64,000 nucleotides of DNA from UBA1366 sp047602575 (GCA_047602575.1 JASGGY010000003.1:248001-312000), one strand, 5' to 3'; shown: positions 35,435 through 44,701, numbered from the stretch's first letter. The notes: generated by a model not told the origin, from the sequence alone. Made by a program: numbers and translations.

Positions 35435-37910
35435 TTATATCCATCCGTTGAGGCGGGCGGTTTTGATGGCGGAGATTTTCCCGCTCACGCCGAGCTTCTG
35501 GTAGATATTCTGGAGGTGCGTTTTCACGGTTGACTGTGAAACAAACAGGCGCGCGGCGATTTCCTCGCGCTTAAAGCCATCCGCCGTGAGCCTGAGCACC
35601 TCAAGCTCCCGCTGCGAAAGCTGCACGCTGACTGGCTGGTAGCCGCCGACTGTTTCCGCGTACTGCCGGCTGCCCGCCAGAAGCTCCGCCGCAAACCGAT
35701 CCTGCGGGCTTTTCTCGGCAATCCGCTCAAGCAGCGCGAGCACATGGATGCCGTATTCAAGGATCGGCAGAACCAGGCGGTCAGGTCTTGCTAACTCAAG
35801 CGCTTTGCGCATCTCCGTTTCGCCCTCGCGCGCGCCGTCCGTGCGAAACACAGCGACCGCGCGCAGAATCTGGTTGTGCAGAAATCCGATGTGGTTGTGA
35901 TACAGCGCGTAGCATGGCGCAAGCCGTTCGGTCAGCAGCTTCAGCGCGCGGTAATCGCCGGCAAGCAGCCCCGCTTTGCCGTAAACAATACAATTGAACG
36001 CGACCCCCTGATACAGCAGATCCGTCCCCGCCGCATCGCCGCTTAGCAGCCACGCGGGAATGCGCTCCGCCTGACCGATACAGGCATAAAAATAGCCCTT
36101 GCAGAGATCCGCCGACGTGATGTGGACGGTGTTGCCCGCGCGCGTTGCGGTCTGTTCAATCTGCCGCAGAAGCGCTGTGGCGTCGTTGACCTTCCCGCGG
36201 ATGAGCGCCAGCCGGATGAGCGTGAAGTTCGCGCAAATCACAATGCTGAGCTGTTCTTTGGTCATCGCCTTGTGAATCGCGCGCAGTGCATTTAGCTCCG
36301 CCGCATCCCAGCTTCCGGTTTCCAGTTCAAACTCCGCCGCGGCAAGAAACTCGCTGCCCGTTCCGCAGCCGTTGGCAAAATCGGCGTACGCCAGGAAGCG
36401 CTCCCGCACAAGTCCTTTCATCTTTTCAAACGAACCGGCATCCCGGAAGTAGATATAGAGCAAATGCGGCGACCCGAAGGTGCATTCGTTGTCGCGCGTC
36501 ATGATATAGGATTGCTCGCCGTTGAGCAGGCGCAGGATGACCGCGTTGTCGTCCGTATTTTCGTCAATGATATTAAACTGCGTAAAGCGTCTGAAAATCC
36601 GGATTTCCGCGAGGATGTGGTTGCGGTAAACAGTATCAGCGGTTTCCATCGTCTGATAATGGGCTTCGAGCCGGTCGAGCGCCTGCGCGCAGCGCACGGT
36701 GTCCGCTTTGTCGCCGCGCACAATGGTCAGCAGGATGTGCTGTAAGTAAGCCAGCGGATAGCGGTATAGCAGCTCCTTCGGCAGCGCGTTGAAAAACGCC
36801 GCCGAGCCGTTAAAGCTTGTCAGCTCGTTGCGGATGTTCTCAGGCTCGTTGAGGTGGGAAAGAATCCGCTCCGCGTTGCCCGCTCGCATGAAGCAGCCAT
36901 ATGCCGCGAGAAATTCGCCGTCTTTCAGCCGCAGTTCACCGCAGCGATTTTGCAGCAAACGGTTTTCTTCATCCGTAAAATCTTGCTTTTGGCGCAGAAA
37001 ATCCAGCAGCACGTTGTGGATTTTATAGGTTTTCGCCGCCGGATCATAATAGACAAACGCGTTCTCCCGCCGCAGCTTGCGCAGAAGCTCACCGGCTTTC
37101 GCTTCTCCGGTCAGGAACGCCGCCTGCTGTTCGGTGAACACATCAAGCACCGACAATTGCAGCAGAAATTTCCGGATGCGCTCGTCATAGGGCTTATAAA
37201 GGACGTTTTCGACCAGCGTGTCAATCGAGTCGTTGCGCCCCACGGGAATGCCGTTTTCCAGCTCAAAGAGAATCATATAGATCAGCGAGATCCACCCATC
37301 GGTGTAGGCGTTGATTTTTTTGATGTCGTCGTCGGTGATGGCGCTCTGCATCCGGCGGCAGTACAGTGCGGTTTCCTCGTCGGAGAACTTCAGCTTTTTC
37401 TGCGACACAATCGCACAGAAGCCTTTTGCGAGCAGCTCGGTGAAGTCAATGCGCGTGGTGTCGCGGGTGATGATGACGAGGTGGAACTGCTCGGGGCTTT
37501 CGCGGGTCAGCTGGGTGAAAAACCGCCCGAGCGAAAGATCACCGACCAGATGATAATCGTCAATCACCAGAACGGTTTTTTCCGGAAAGGAAACGCCGCT
37601 TAAAATGTCGAGCGCCAGATCCGCCGCGAAGGGCGCAGCGGGAAAGCCGAGTGCCTCCAGCCGCTGCGCGGCGCTTTCGTCGATGCGCGCAAGCAGGGCG
37701 GTGAATTTGCTCCAGAAATATGCCGTACCCTCGTCGGGGTGGTAATAGGTGATCCAGAGCGGTGTGATTTCGTTTGCTTTGAGAAAGCCGCGCACGGCGG
37801 TGGTTTTGCCGTAGCCCATGGGCGCTTCCACAATCGTCAGCGGAAATTCGAGGATGACAGCCAGCTCCTGGTTGACCTGCGCGCGCTTCGAGCGGTTCGA
37901 TTCGTTTCAT
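35435..37910 (-). CDS. MalT/LuxR-type ATP-dependent transcriptional regulator, apparent N-terminal frameshift
   Basis: About 825 aa once joined. N-terminal P-loop ATPase (EAPMGYGKTT; VLVIDDYHLV), helical repeat region (about 300-720), and a C-terminal LuxR helix-turn-helix (LSQRELEVLRLTADG...STVKTHLQNIYQKLGV). The only ribosome binding site (AAGGGG) and ATG are at 37910, but the frame from that ATG leaves the main frame: one extra C at about 37892 separates MKRIEP from SKRAQVNQEL. Without it the N terminus reads straight into the ATPase. The main frame alone begins at a GTG (37831) with no Shine-Dalgarno. Ligand unknown. A 20-bp palindrome sits upstream between it and the DUF2442 gene. Confidence 0.8.
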
Positions 37911-37947
37911 CAGAAAACCCCTTGTCGGAATTGTGATTTCTACCCTT

Positions 37948-37976
37948 ATCATACCGAATTTTCTGCCAAAAGTCAA
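37948..37976 (-). promoter_or_regulatory. Promoter of the MalT-like regulator
   Basis: Minus-strand TTGACT (37971-37976), 17 nt, TATGAT (37948-37953). The palindrome at 37991-38010 lies about 15 bp upstream of this -35, a typical activator position. Confidence 0.7.
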
Positions 37977-37990
37977 TCAACGCGCTGAAA

Positions 37991-38010
37991 AATACGCCGA
38001 ACGGCGGATT
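37991..38010. promoter_or_regulatory. Operator-like palindrome, copy 1
   Basis: AATACGCCGAACGGCGGATT: AATACGCC-GAAC-GGCGNATT inverted repeat. It touches the -35 (38009-38014) of the plus-strand promoter and lies upstream of the regulator's promoter. 19 of 20 bases are identical to copy 2 at 38416-38435; both follow an ATCAACRC stretch. Confidence 0.65.
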
Positions 38011-38037
38011 GCAAACGGGATGTGCCTGTGGTATGCT
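38009..38037 (+). promoter_or_regulatory. Promoter of the DUF2442 gene
   Basis: TTGCAA (38009-38014), 17 nt, TATGCT (38032-38037). Transcription would start near 38044, so an ATG at 38022 would not be in the message. Confidence 0.55.
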
Positions 38038-38045
38038 TACACTGG

Positions 38046-38351
38046 ATGTTAACAAAAACGGATACAGACAGAAAAAAACCTGTTTTTGGGGGAGGGATTA
38101 TCATCAGCAAGATCATAAAAGTCACAGCCTGCGAGAACTTTATCGTTGAGATTGCGTTTGATGAGGGCAGCGTCATCCGTTTTCACATGGAAAGCCTTGT
38201 GCGAACTATGTCCTACGCCGCGCTGCGTGAGCGAAGCGTTTTTGCACGGGTTCGGTTTGAGGAAAAAACCCTGCGCTGGGATCTGCCGGAACAGACGGTT
38301 TATCCGGTCAGCCTGACGCTGGATCAGATTTTGTTTTCACTGCGGGACTGA
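38046..38351 (+). CDS. DUF2442-type small protein
   Basis: About 80-102 aa. The region SKIIKVTACENFIVEIAFDEGS ... SVFARVRFEEKTLRWDLP ... LTLDQILFSL matches in outline the DUF2442 family of small alpha/beta proteins, some of which accompany toxin-like partners. The start is unclear: ATG 38046 is in frame but sits at the predicted transcript start, while a very strong GGGGGAGGG (38088-38096) is followed only by ATT/ATC codons (38097-38105) where conserved sequence begins. First gene after the operator-like palindrome, divergent from the MalT-like regulator. Confidence 0.65.
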   Translation: MLTKTDTDRKKPVFGGGIIISKIIKVTACENFIVEIAFDEGSVIRFHMESLVRTMSYAALRERSVFARVRFEEKTLRWDLPEQTVYPVSLTLDQILFSLRD

Positions 38352-38415
38352 CGGTGGGGTTTGTTGTTTTTATTTTCGTAATGTTTGATGAAAATCAGTG
38401 ATAAAGATCAACACA

Positions 38416-38435
38416 AATACGCCGAACGGCGTATT
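38416..38435. promoter_or_regulatory. Operator-like palindrome, copy 2
   Basis: AATACGCCGAACGGCGTATT, a perfect 8-bp-arm palindrome with GAAC centre, overlapping the -35 of the leucine-rich-repeat gene promoter by 2 bp, as copy 1 does at its promoter. Confidence 0.65.
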
Positions 38436-38462
38436 CTCAGATTTCCGGAATTGTGTTATACT
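38434..38462 (+). promoter_or_regulatory. Promoter of the leucine-rich-repeat protein gene
   Basis: TTCTCA (38434-38439), 17 nt, extended -10 TGTTATACT (38457-38462). The weak -35 beside the palindrome suggests activator dependence. Confidence 0.55.
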
Positions 38463-38537
38463 AATTGTTGGGTTTACGCGGCGGGTGACACACGACCCGA
38501 ACCGCTTGTGACCAGATAGAAAAGGGAGGATTTTCAG

Positions 38538-40442
38538 ATGAAAAAAATCATAGCCGTCGTATCGGCTACCGCGATTCTTTTGACCGCGGGGAGCGGCACA
38601 GTTACCGAGCGCATCCCGTCGCTGTTTCAAAGCGGCATTTCGGCAAGCGCCGAAGTCAGCGGAACTTTTACGTATTACCTGACAGAGGACGACAAAGCGA
38701 CCATCACCGGTTATACCGGCAATGATGCGGTGCTGGATATTCCCTCGACCATCGATGGGTATCCGGTTACAGCAATCGGTGTGAATGCGTTTATGAACAA
38801 CTTTTCGCTCGAAACCGTCACCGTTCCTGAGGGTGTCACAGACATTGCCGGCAGTGCTTTTTACAACTGTACCGCTTTAAAAACAATTTCCCTCCCCGCG
38901 TCGCTTGCTTCAACCGGCAATGCGTCGTTTTCAGCCGGAACGGATTTCACGGCGTTCAGCCTTGCCGAAGGAAGCACTGCATTTACTGTAATTGACGGCA
39001 TTCTTTACAACAAGGATGTCACAACCCTCATCTGTTGCCCCGCCGGAAAAGCAACTGCTGTGATTCCGGACAGCGTCACTGCCATCGGCGATGTTGCGTT
39101 TGGCGGATGCGAAAATCTGACGGAAGTCATAATTCCCGACAAAGTCGTTTCCATCGGTATGTATAGCTTCTGCAACTGCACAGGATTGCTGACCGTTGAA
39201 ATTCCCTCCAATGTCGTGAATATCGGCTGGTTTGCATACTTTGGCTGCACGGGTCTTACGTCCCTCACTTTGGAGGAAGGCGTTTCCACCATCGGCTCTG
39301 ACGCATTCACGACCTGCGACAGCTTAAAAAACATTGTGATTCCCGCAAGTATTTCGTGGATTGCAGATTACGCGTTCGGCTTTGCGGATTATGCGCATAC
39401 GACCAAATACAGTGATATCGCCCTTCTTACCTATCCCGGAACTGCCGGCGCTGTGTATGCGGAGAAGTTTGCAATCCCCACCACATCCGTGTATAAGGAC
39501 ATCTCAGAAACCGAAGCGACCCTTTCCCAAACCGCCTACGCCTATGACGGAGCGGCGAAAGAGCCGACTGTTGCCATCAGCGGACTGACACAGGGGGCGC
39601 ATTACACCGTTTCTTATGAAAACAACACCGCGGCAGGCACAGCGAAAGCCATCATCAACGGTATCGGCTATTACAACGGCTCGCTTGAAATTCCGTTCAC
39701 CATCAGCAAAGCCAATCTGACGGGCATTACCGTTACCGGCTCAACCGCCGTGTATGACGGTAAAACCCATAGCGTGACCGCGAAAATTCCTACCGGTTCG
39801 GCAATTTCCTACAGCACCGACGGCGGAAAAACCTACACCGCGGTCAAGCCGAGCTTCACCAAGGCAGGTTCTTACACCGTTAAGTACAAGGTAACAGAAT
39901 CCAATTACAACGACGTGACCGGCTCTGTCATCGTGAAAATCACTGCAAAATCCATCAGCACCGCGACGGTTTCCGGCATTGCGGCAAGCTACACCTACAC
40001 CGGCAGCGCCCTGAAGCCGGCTGTCACCGTCAAGAACGGAACAACCGCACTGAAATCCGGCACGGACTACACGATGACTTACACAAGCAATACCGGCATC
40101 GGCAAGGCAACCGTCACCATCACCGGCAAGGGCAACTATTCCGGAAGCGTAACCAAGAGTTTTAAAATCAATCCCAAGGCGACCGGCGTCACCCTCACCG
40201 CCGCAGCCAAGAAAATCACGGTGAAGTTCACCAAGGTTTCCGGCGTAACCGGCTATGAAATTTACAGGGCGACCTCCAAGACCGGTACATACACCAAGAT
40301 CAAAACGACGACCGCCGCCAGCTACACCAACACGGGGCTGACAAAGGGCAAGACCTATTACTACAAAGTGCGCACCTATAAAACTGTCAGCGGCGTGAAG
40401 TATTACACCGATTCCGCTGTGAAGTCGGCAAAATCGAAATAG
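38538..40442 (+). CDS. Secreted BspA-type leucine-rich-repeat protein with Ig-like and Fn3 domains
   Basis: 634 aa. Signal peptide (1-25 or to about 37, ISASAEV). LRR_5 repeats from about 75 to 285 (for example IGDVAFGGCENLTEVIIPDKV, shortened units SLPASL and EIPSNV). Three MBG/Ig-like modules (about 325-540, built around YDG/YTG and NNTAAGTAKAIINGIG) and a C-terminal Fn3-like domain (YEIYRATSKTGTYTKIKT...SGVKYYT). No sortase or membrane anchor. Probably a surface or secreted adhesin-type protein. Its C-terminal 60 residues are almost the same as those of the protein at 45735-47171. Confidence 0.88.
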   Translation: MKKIIAVVSATAILLTAGSGTVTERIPSLFQSGISASAEVSGTFTYYLTEDDKATITGYTGNDAVLDIPSTIDGYPVTAIGVNAFMNNFSLETVTVPEGVTDIAGSAFYNCTALKTISLPASLASTGNASFSAGTDFTAFSLAEGSTAFTVIDGILYNKDVTTLICCPAGKATAVIPDSVTAIGDVAFGGCENLTEVIIPDKVVSIGMYSFCNCTGLLTVEIPSNVVNIGWFAYFGCTGLTSLTLEEGVSTIGSDAFTTCDSLKNIVIPASISWIADYAFGFADYAHTTKYSDIALLTYPGTAGAVYAEKFAIPTTSVYKDISETEATLSQTAYAYDGAAKEPTVAISGLTQGAHYTVSYENNTAAGTAKAIINGIGYYNGSLEIPFTISKANLTGITVTGSTAVYDGKTHSVTAKIPTGSAISYSTDGGKTYTAVKPSFTKAGSYTVKYKVTESNYNDVTGSVIVKITAKSISTATVSGIAASYTYTGSALKPAVTVKNGTTALKSGTDYTMTYTSNTGIGKATVTITGKGNYSGSVTKSFKINPKATGVTLTAAAKKITVKFTKVSGVTGYEIYRATSKTGTYTKIKTTTAASYTNTGLTKGKTYYYKVRTYKTVSGVKYYTDSAVKSAKSK

Positions 40443-40460
40443 TACCACACTACATTACAG

Positions 40461-40500
40461 AACCCCCTGCGGCTATGATTTTTGCCGCAGGGGGTTTCTT
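40461..40500 (+). terminator. Terminator of the leucine-rich-repeat gene
   Basis: Perfect 13-bp stem (40461-40473 and 40484-40496), 10-nt loop, then TCTT. Confidence 0.8.
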
Positions 40501-40532
40501 GTGTGGATGCACGCAAAATTTTATTAAATGAA

Positions 40533-40560
40533 TTGACTTTCTATAAAACGGTGCTATACT
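40533..40560 (+). promoter_or_regulatory. Promoter of the GH3 lipoprotein gene
   Basis: TTGACT (40533-40538), 16 nt, TATACT (40555-40560). Confidence 0.65.
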
Positions 40561-40607
40561 AAAGATACGAACATTCCTGAATTAACAATAAGAACTGAGG
40601 TGTGAAG

Positions 40608-41924
40608 ATGAGACGAGCGATCTTGCTTGTGCTGCTTTTGTCAGCCGTTCTGATGGCATCCTGCGGGTTATTTTCCGGTGAGGATTCCTCGTCCGGCGCG
40701 CAGACTTCCGGCACGAAAATTACCCGGCAGTCCACCGCAACATCAAAGACGCGGACGGATTCCAAAACCAAAACTGCTACCAAAACCGCGGTGACTTCTA
40801 AAACCGACGCGGACTCCGAACCTGCCGATTCCGAGCCGGACAACCGTTCGAAGGCACAGCGCGTGCTTGACGGCATGACGCTTGAGGAAAAAGTCGGGCA
40901 GCTGTTCATCGTGCGCCCCGAGTCGGTTGACACAACGCTTTCGCCGGATCAGACGCATGACGCGACGCTTTACGGCGACACGGAGCTGACCGGAAAAATG
41001 AAAAAAACCATGGGCGATTATCCCATCGGCGGGATTGCGCTGTTCGGGAAAAACATCGCTTCCCCGTCGCAGCTGACAAAGCTGATCGGCGATTTTCAGG
41101 CAGCCAGCGGTACGCCGCTCTTTGTCGCGGTGGACGAGGAGGGCGGCAGCGTGTCGCGGATTGCAAATTCGTCGGGCTTTGATGTGACGCAATTCCCGAG
41201 TATGCAGGAGATCGGCGCGACCGGCGACACCAATAAAGCGCGCAACGTCGGCGCTGTCATCGGAGCATACCTGAAGGATTACGGCTTTAATCTCGATTTT
41301 GCGCCGGTGAGCGATGTAAATACGAACCCGGACAATATCGTCATCGGCAAGCGCGCGTTCGGCAGCGACCCGTCACGCGTGGCGGAAATGGTTTCCGCGG
41401 AAATTGGCGGGCTGCACGACTCCGGTGTGATGAGCTGCGTGAAGCATTTCCCCGGGCACGGCGACACGAAGGGCGACACGCACCAGGGCTTTGTTTCCAT
41501 CGCAAAAACATGGGACCAGCTCAAAAAATGCGAGCTGATCCCGTTTGAAAAGGCGATTGCGTCGCAGACGGATCTGGTGATGGTGGCGCATATCACGGCT
41601 TCCAACATCAGCGCGGACGGACTTCCCGCTTCCCTGTCGCACACGCTGGTGACGGAGAAGCTGCGGGGCGAGTTGGGCTTCAACGGCGTTGTGATCACCG
41701 ATGCGATGGAAATGGGTGCGATTTCAAAAACCTATTCGGCGGCGGACGGCGCAATCAAAGCGATTGAAGCGGGCGTTGACATCGTGCTGATGCCGCAGGA
41801 TTTTATGCAGGCGTTCGACGGGGTTTATAATGCCGTGCTCGACGGCACGCTCAGCGAGTCGCGCATCGACGAAAGCGTTCTGCGCATTCTCAACCTCAAG
41901 GAAAAATACGGTTTGCTTGGGTAA
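40608..41924 (+). CDS. GH3 beta-N-acetylhexosaminidase, lipoprotein
   Basis: 438 aa. Lipoprotein signal with lipobox LMASC (Cys about 19), then a roughly 60-residue Ser/Thr/Lys-rich linker and a GH3 TIM barrel. NagZ-type features: KHFPGHGDTKGDTHQG with the catalytic His/Asp loop, and the nucleophile Asp in VVITDAMEMGAI. Cleaves GlcNAc from muropeptides or similar glycans outside the membrane. ATG at 40608 with GAGGTG 5 nt upstream; an in-frame GTG at 40602 is rejected. Single-domain NagZ-like length. Confidence 0.92.
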   Translation: MRRAILLVLLLSAVLMASCGLFSGEDSSSGAQTSGTKITRQSTATSKTRTDSKTKTATKTAVTSKTDADSEPADSEPDNRSKAQRVLDGMTLEEKVGQLFIVRPESVDTTLSPDQTHDATLYGDTELTGKMKKTMGDYPIGGIALFGKNIASPSQLTKLIGDFQAASGTPLFVAVDEEGGSVSRIANSSGFDVTQFPSMQEIGATGDTNKARNVGAVIGAYLKDYGFNLDFAPVSDVNTNPDNIVIGKRAFGSDPSRVAEMVSAEIGGLHDSGVMSCVKHFPGHGDTKGDTHQGFVSIAKTWDQLKKCELIPFEKAIASQTDLVMVAHITASNISADGLPASLSHTLVTEKLRGELGFNGVVITDAMEMGAISKTYSAADGAIKAIEAGVDIVLMPQDFMQAFDGVYNAVLDGTLSESRIDESVLRILNLKEKYGLLG

Positions 41925-41941
41925 ATCGTATTGATTGAAGG

Positions 41942-43138
41942 CTATTTCGCCTTCTGCTTTTTCACGACGGCGTTTTTCGGCGCGAGAATCACCTGCTCCT
42001 CGGCAATGTCGCGGATGACGGTGAACGTCATGGTCAGCTCCGCGCCGGTGTCAGTGAGCCTCTCGTCGCGCGATTCGGCGAGGATTTCCCCGTCGGCAAG
42101 AAAATTTGCTTTGTAAGTATCCGCCAGCCGGTTGACCTCCGCCATGGCTTCGTCGGCGGTCACGCACGTCCACGCAAAGGTGTACGGCTCGTAATGCACC
42201 GTCGTGATCCCCACCGGCAGAGTGATGCCGAGAAAGCTGATGCTCGCCGCCGTTTCGGTTTCGTCGTAATTGCCCGCCGGCGCTTCGCCGAAAAACAGCG
42301 GCAGATCGGCGTCATAAACCGATAAGAACCGGCGGCTTTCGTCGTCGCTGCCTGTGATTTTCCGCTCGTCGGAAAAGGGCTGGGTGAAGGTGACGGTGTC
42401 CTCATATTTTGCCATAATTTTCGCCTTTGAACGCGCGTAGAACATCTGATTCTCCGCAATTTCATATGCGCCGGAAACCAGCACGTCACCCTTGCGCACG
42501 CCGCTACCCACGAATTTCACGAGCTTGCCGGTGTAGACCTCTGCGGAAACGATCTCGCCGTCGTGCGAAGCGACGATGTTTGTCGGCAGGCGCTTCTGCG
42601 CGATGTCCGGCTGCGCCGTGACCCTTGACACAGCCACCACCAGCGTCGAGCCGCGGTTGTAAACCCCCGCCCATGCAACACCATCAAGCTTTGAAGTGAG
42701 GTTGTATTCCAACACGCGGTAGTCCGCGGCGGGCAGGAACGTCCCTGTCGTCATGCCGCAGTCGGCAAGCACCGCGCGGATCTGTGTATCAAGGGCTTCG
42801 TCGCCGCCGATGATTTTAATCCGCATCTGTAAATTCGACAGAACCGTGATCATCACCACTGCCAGCACCGCGCCCAACGCGATCCCCCACCGCGAGCGGA
42901 ATTTCCAAAGACGGAACACGAGTCCTTTTTTTTGGACAATCACAAGCGTCATACCGGCTTGCGTACAGAGCTGCTCCAGCTTTTTTTTGCGGTAAAACGA
43001 GACTTCTCCAGTGAATACGCCGTTTTTTTCCACAAGCTTGTTGACTGAAAAGCGCTCCCTTGTCAAAAGCGCCAGAAACCGCCCGCTTTTCCCGCCCGAT
43101 GCGCAAAAGCTCATCCGCCCCAGCATATCCAGCAGCAT
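41942..43138 (-). CDS. yqfD: Sporulation protein YqfD
   Basis: 398 aa. Cytoplasmic N terminus, one transmembrane helix (about 85-105, RWGIALGAVLAVVMITVL), then a long extracytoplasmic region with GVAWAGVYNRGSTLVVAV and the IVASHDGEIVSAEVYTGKLVKFVGSGVRKGDVLVSG hammerhead-like segment in outline. Known as a sigma-E-controlled mother-cell sporulation gene. Starts one base after the yqfC stop. Convergent with the GH3 gene. Confidence 0.9.
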   Translation of the reverse strand: MLLDMLGRMSFCASGGKSGRFLALLTRERFSVNKLVEKNGVFTGEVSFYRKKKLEQLCTQAGMTLVIVQKKGLVFRLWKFRSRWGIALGAVLAVVMITVLSNLQMRIKIIGGDEALDTQIRAVLADCGMTTGTFLPAADYRVLEYNLTSKLDGVAWAGVYNRGSTLVVAVSRVTAQPDIAQKRLPTNIVASHDGEIVSAEVYTGKLVKFVGSGVRKGDVLVSGAYEIAENQMFYARSKAKIMAKYEDTVTFTQPFSDERKITGSDDESRRFLSVYDADLPLFFGEAPAGNYDETETAASISFLGITLPVGITTVHYEPYTFAWTCVTADEAMAEVNRLADTYKANFLADGEILAESRDERLTDTGAELTMTFTVIRDIAEEQVILAPKNAVVKKQKAK

Positions 43139-43411
43139 TCAGTGCCGCCTCCTCGCCATGATTGACACATTCTGGATCGTTCCGCGCACGACCACCGAAG
43201 CCGCGCTGTAATTGTCCATCGTCAGCCCCGTTCCCCAGACCTCGATTTCATACTCCGCAGTCTGAACGCGCACCAGAATTTCCGTGCATTCCATAATTTT
43301 CTTACAGTTTTCCAGCAGCACCTGTGTATTGTCCGTGATGGTCACACAGGAATTGAGGTAGAGCAGATCGCGCATTTTTCCAACCATGCGCAGTGTCGGT
43401 TTTGTTGTCAT
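43139..43411 (-). CDS. yqfC: Sporulation protein YqfC
   Basis: 90 aa beginning after a GGAGG at 8 nt; the longer open frame to 43615 crosses the intergenic region and is rejected. YabP/YqfC-type beta protein (LYLNSCVTITDNTQVLLENCKKI...TGLTMDNYSAASVVVRGTI). Co-transcribed with yqfD. Confidence 0.9.
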   Translation of the reverse strand: MTTKPTLRMVGKMRDLLYLNSCVTITDNTQVLLENCKKIMECTEILVRVQTAEYEIEVWGTGLTMDNYSAASVVVRGTIQNVSIMARRRH

Positions 43412-43442
43412 GCAAGACGCCTCCTTTATTTTCCTGTTATCA

Positions 43443-43472
43443 ATTATATTAGGCTGTCCGCGGACATATACT
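43443..43472. promoter_or_regulatory. Divergent sigma-E-like promoters sharing a palindrome
   Basis: Plus direction: ATTATATT (43443-43450), 14 nt, CATATACT (43465-43472), close to the sigma-E GKCATATT/CATACAAT pattern. In the minus direction GTATATGT and AATATAAT lie 13 nt apart. The centre is the 12-bp palindrome TGTCCGCGGACA (43455-43466). Flanking genes are known sigma-E targets. Confidence 0.5.
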
Positions 43473-43500
43473 GGGTTTAGAAAATTACCGGAGGTGCGCG

Positions 43501-44625
43501 ATGCTTTTTTTCCGAACCCGCTTTCCGATGCTTGCCGCGGCTGCGAAAAACGTGCTGATTTTTGCGGCGTGTGCGGCGGCGGTGTGGTATTGCTTCCGGC
43601 TGATCGCGTTTTCAAACGAGGTGCAGACGGCGGTTCGGCTGTCGGTAACGCGGTGCGCGGCCGTTATCATTCCGTCGCTATTTGCGTTTATGGCGGTGTC
43701 GGAGCTGATTGTGCGCACGGGGCTTTATGCGTATCTTGCGCTGCCGCTCTACCCGTTTTACCGGTATGTGCTGGGGATGGATCGCGCGGTATTTTTTGCG
43801 TTTGTCGTGGGAAATGTGTCGGGCTATCCGGTGGGCATCCGGACGCTCGCGAATTTTGTTTCGGCGCAGACGCTGACCCGCGAACAGGCGGAAAAAGCCG
43901 CGTGCTTCTGCTATGCGGGCGGCCCTGCCTTCGCGGCGGGTGCGGTGGGCGGCGCGGTTTTCGGCGACCCGCGCATCGGCACGCTGCTGTTCTTGTCCTC
44001 GCTTTGCGCCAACACGGCGACGGCGTTTCTGTTTGGGTTGCGGGGGCGAAAACAACGCTTTTCCGGCACTTCCGGTCAGAGGCCGCAGTTTCAATGCGCG
44101 GCGCAGGATGTGATTGCTTCCGCGGAAAACGCCGGTCGCGCGCTGTTTATGATCTGCGTGCTGATTGTGCTGTTCGCGGCGGTGCTTGCCGTGGCGGAAA
44201 GCACGGGCATCTTCACGCTCGCCGCGACGCACTTCGGCTGGTCGTCCAATGTACTGCGCTGTGTACGCGCGTTTTTTGAAATCTCGTTCGTTTCCGGTCT
44301 GACCGGTGCGCCCTACGGACTGCTGCCGCTCATCTCCTGCACGCTGGCGTTCGGGGGGCTTTGCGTGATGCTGCAAATCGTCGCCGTCAACCGAAAGCTG
44401 TTCAGTCTGCGCCTGTTCTTCCTCACGCGGCCGCTGAACATAGCGCTGAATCTGCTGTTTCTGCGTATATTCTGGGCGCGCTTTGTGCCGGATGCGCTTG
44501 CGGCAAATGCCGCACCGCCCGTTGTTTTGGTCAATCATACAAGCACTGCGCCTTCGGTCTGTCTTATTTTTATGATAATTTTACTTTTGTTGAAAAAAAG
44601 ACTGGTATTTCAGAAAAATATGTGA
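43501..44625 (+). CDS. ylbJ: Sporulation integral membrane protein YlbJ
   Basis: 374 aa, about 8-9 membrane helices, nucleoside-recognition/Gate-like fold. Conserved parts: RCAAVIIPSLFAFMAVSEL, GNVSGYPVGIRTLANF, CYAGGPAFAAGAVG. In B. subtilis ylbJ is sigma-E dependent and needed for normal spores. GGAGGTG 5 nt before ATG. Divergent from yqfCD. Confidence 0.92.
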   Translation: MLFFRTRFPMLAAAAKNVLIFAACAAAVWYCFRLIAFSNEVQTAVRLSVTRCAAVIIPSLFAFMAVSELIVRTGLYAYLALPLYPFYRYVLGMDRAVFFAFVVGNVSGYPVGIRTLANFVSAQTLTREQAEKAACFCYAGGPAFAAGAVGGAVFGDPRIGTLLFLSSLCANTATAFLFGLRGRKQRFSGTSGQRPQFQCAAQDVIASAENAGRALFMICVLIVLFAAVLAVAESTGIFTLAATHFGWSSNVLRCVRAFFEISFVSGLTGAPYGLLPLISCTLAFGGLCVMLQIVAVNRKLFSLRLFFLTRPLNIALNLLFLRIFWARFVPDALAANAAPPVVLVNHTSTAPSVCLIFMIILLLLKKRLVFQKNM

Positions 44626-44631
44626 TATAAT
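44623..44631 (+). promoter_or_regulatory. Extended -10 promoter
   Basis: TGATATAAT (TATAAT 44626-44631) at the very end of ylbJ, driving the small Cys-rich protein gene. Weak -35. Confidence 0.55.
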
Positions 44632-44701
44632 GATAGACAACAAGACTGAACGTTAAAATTCGAGATGCGAATTCCTATATATGGAGAGGATGGTCTTATT
44701 T

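Noticed and set aside
43412..43615. N-terminal extension of yqfC to 43615
   Set aside because: It covers the intergenic promoters and the start of ylbJ; a perfect GGAGG precedes the internal ATG at 43411.
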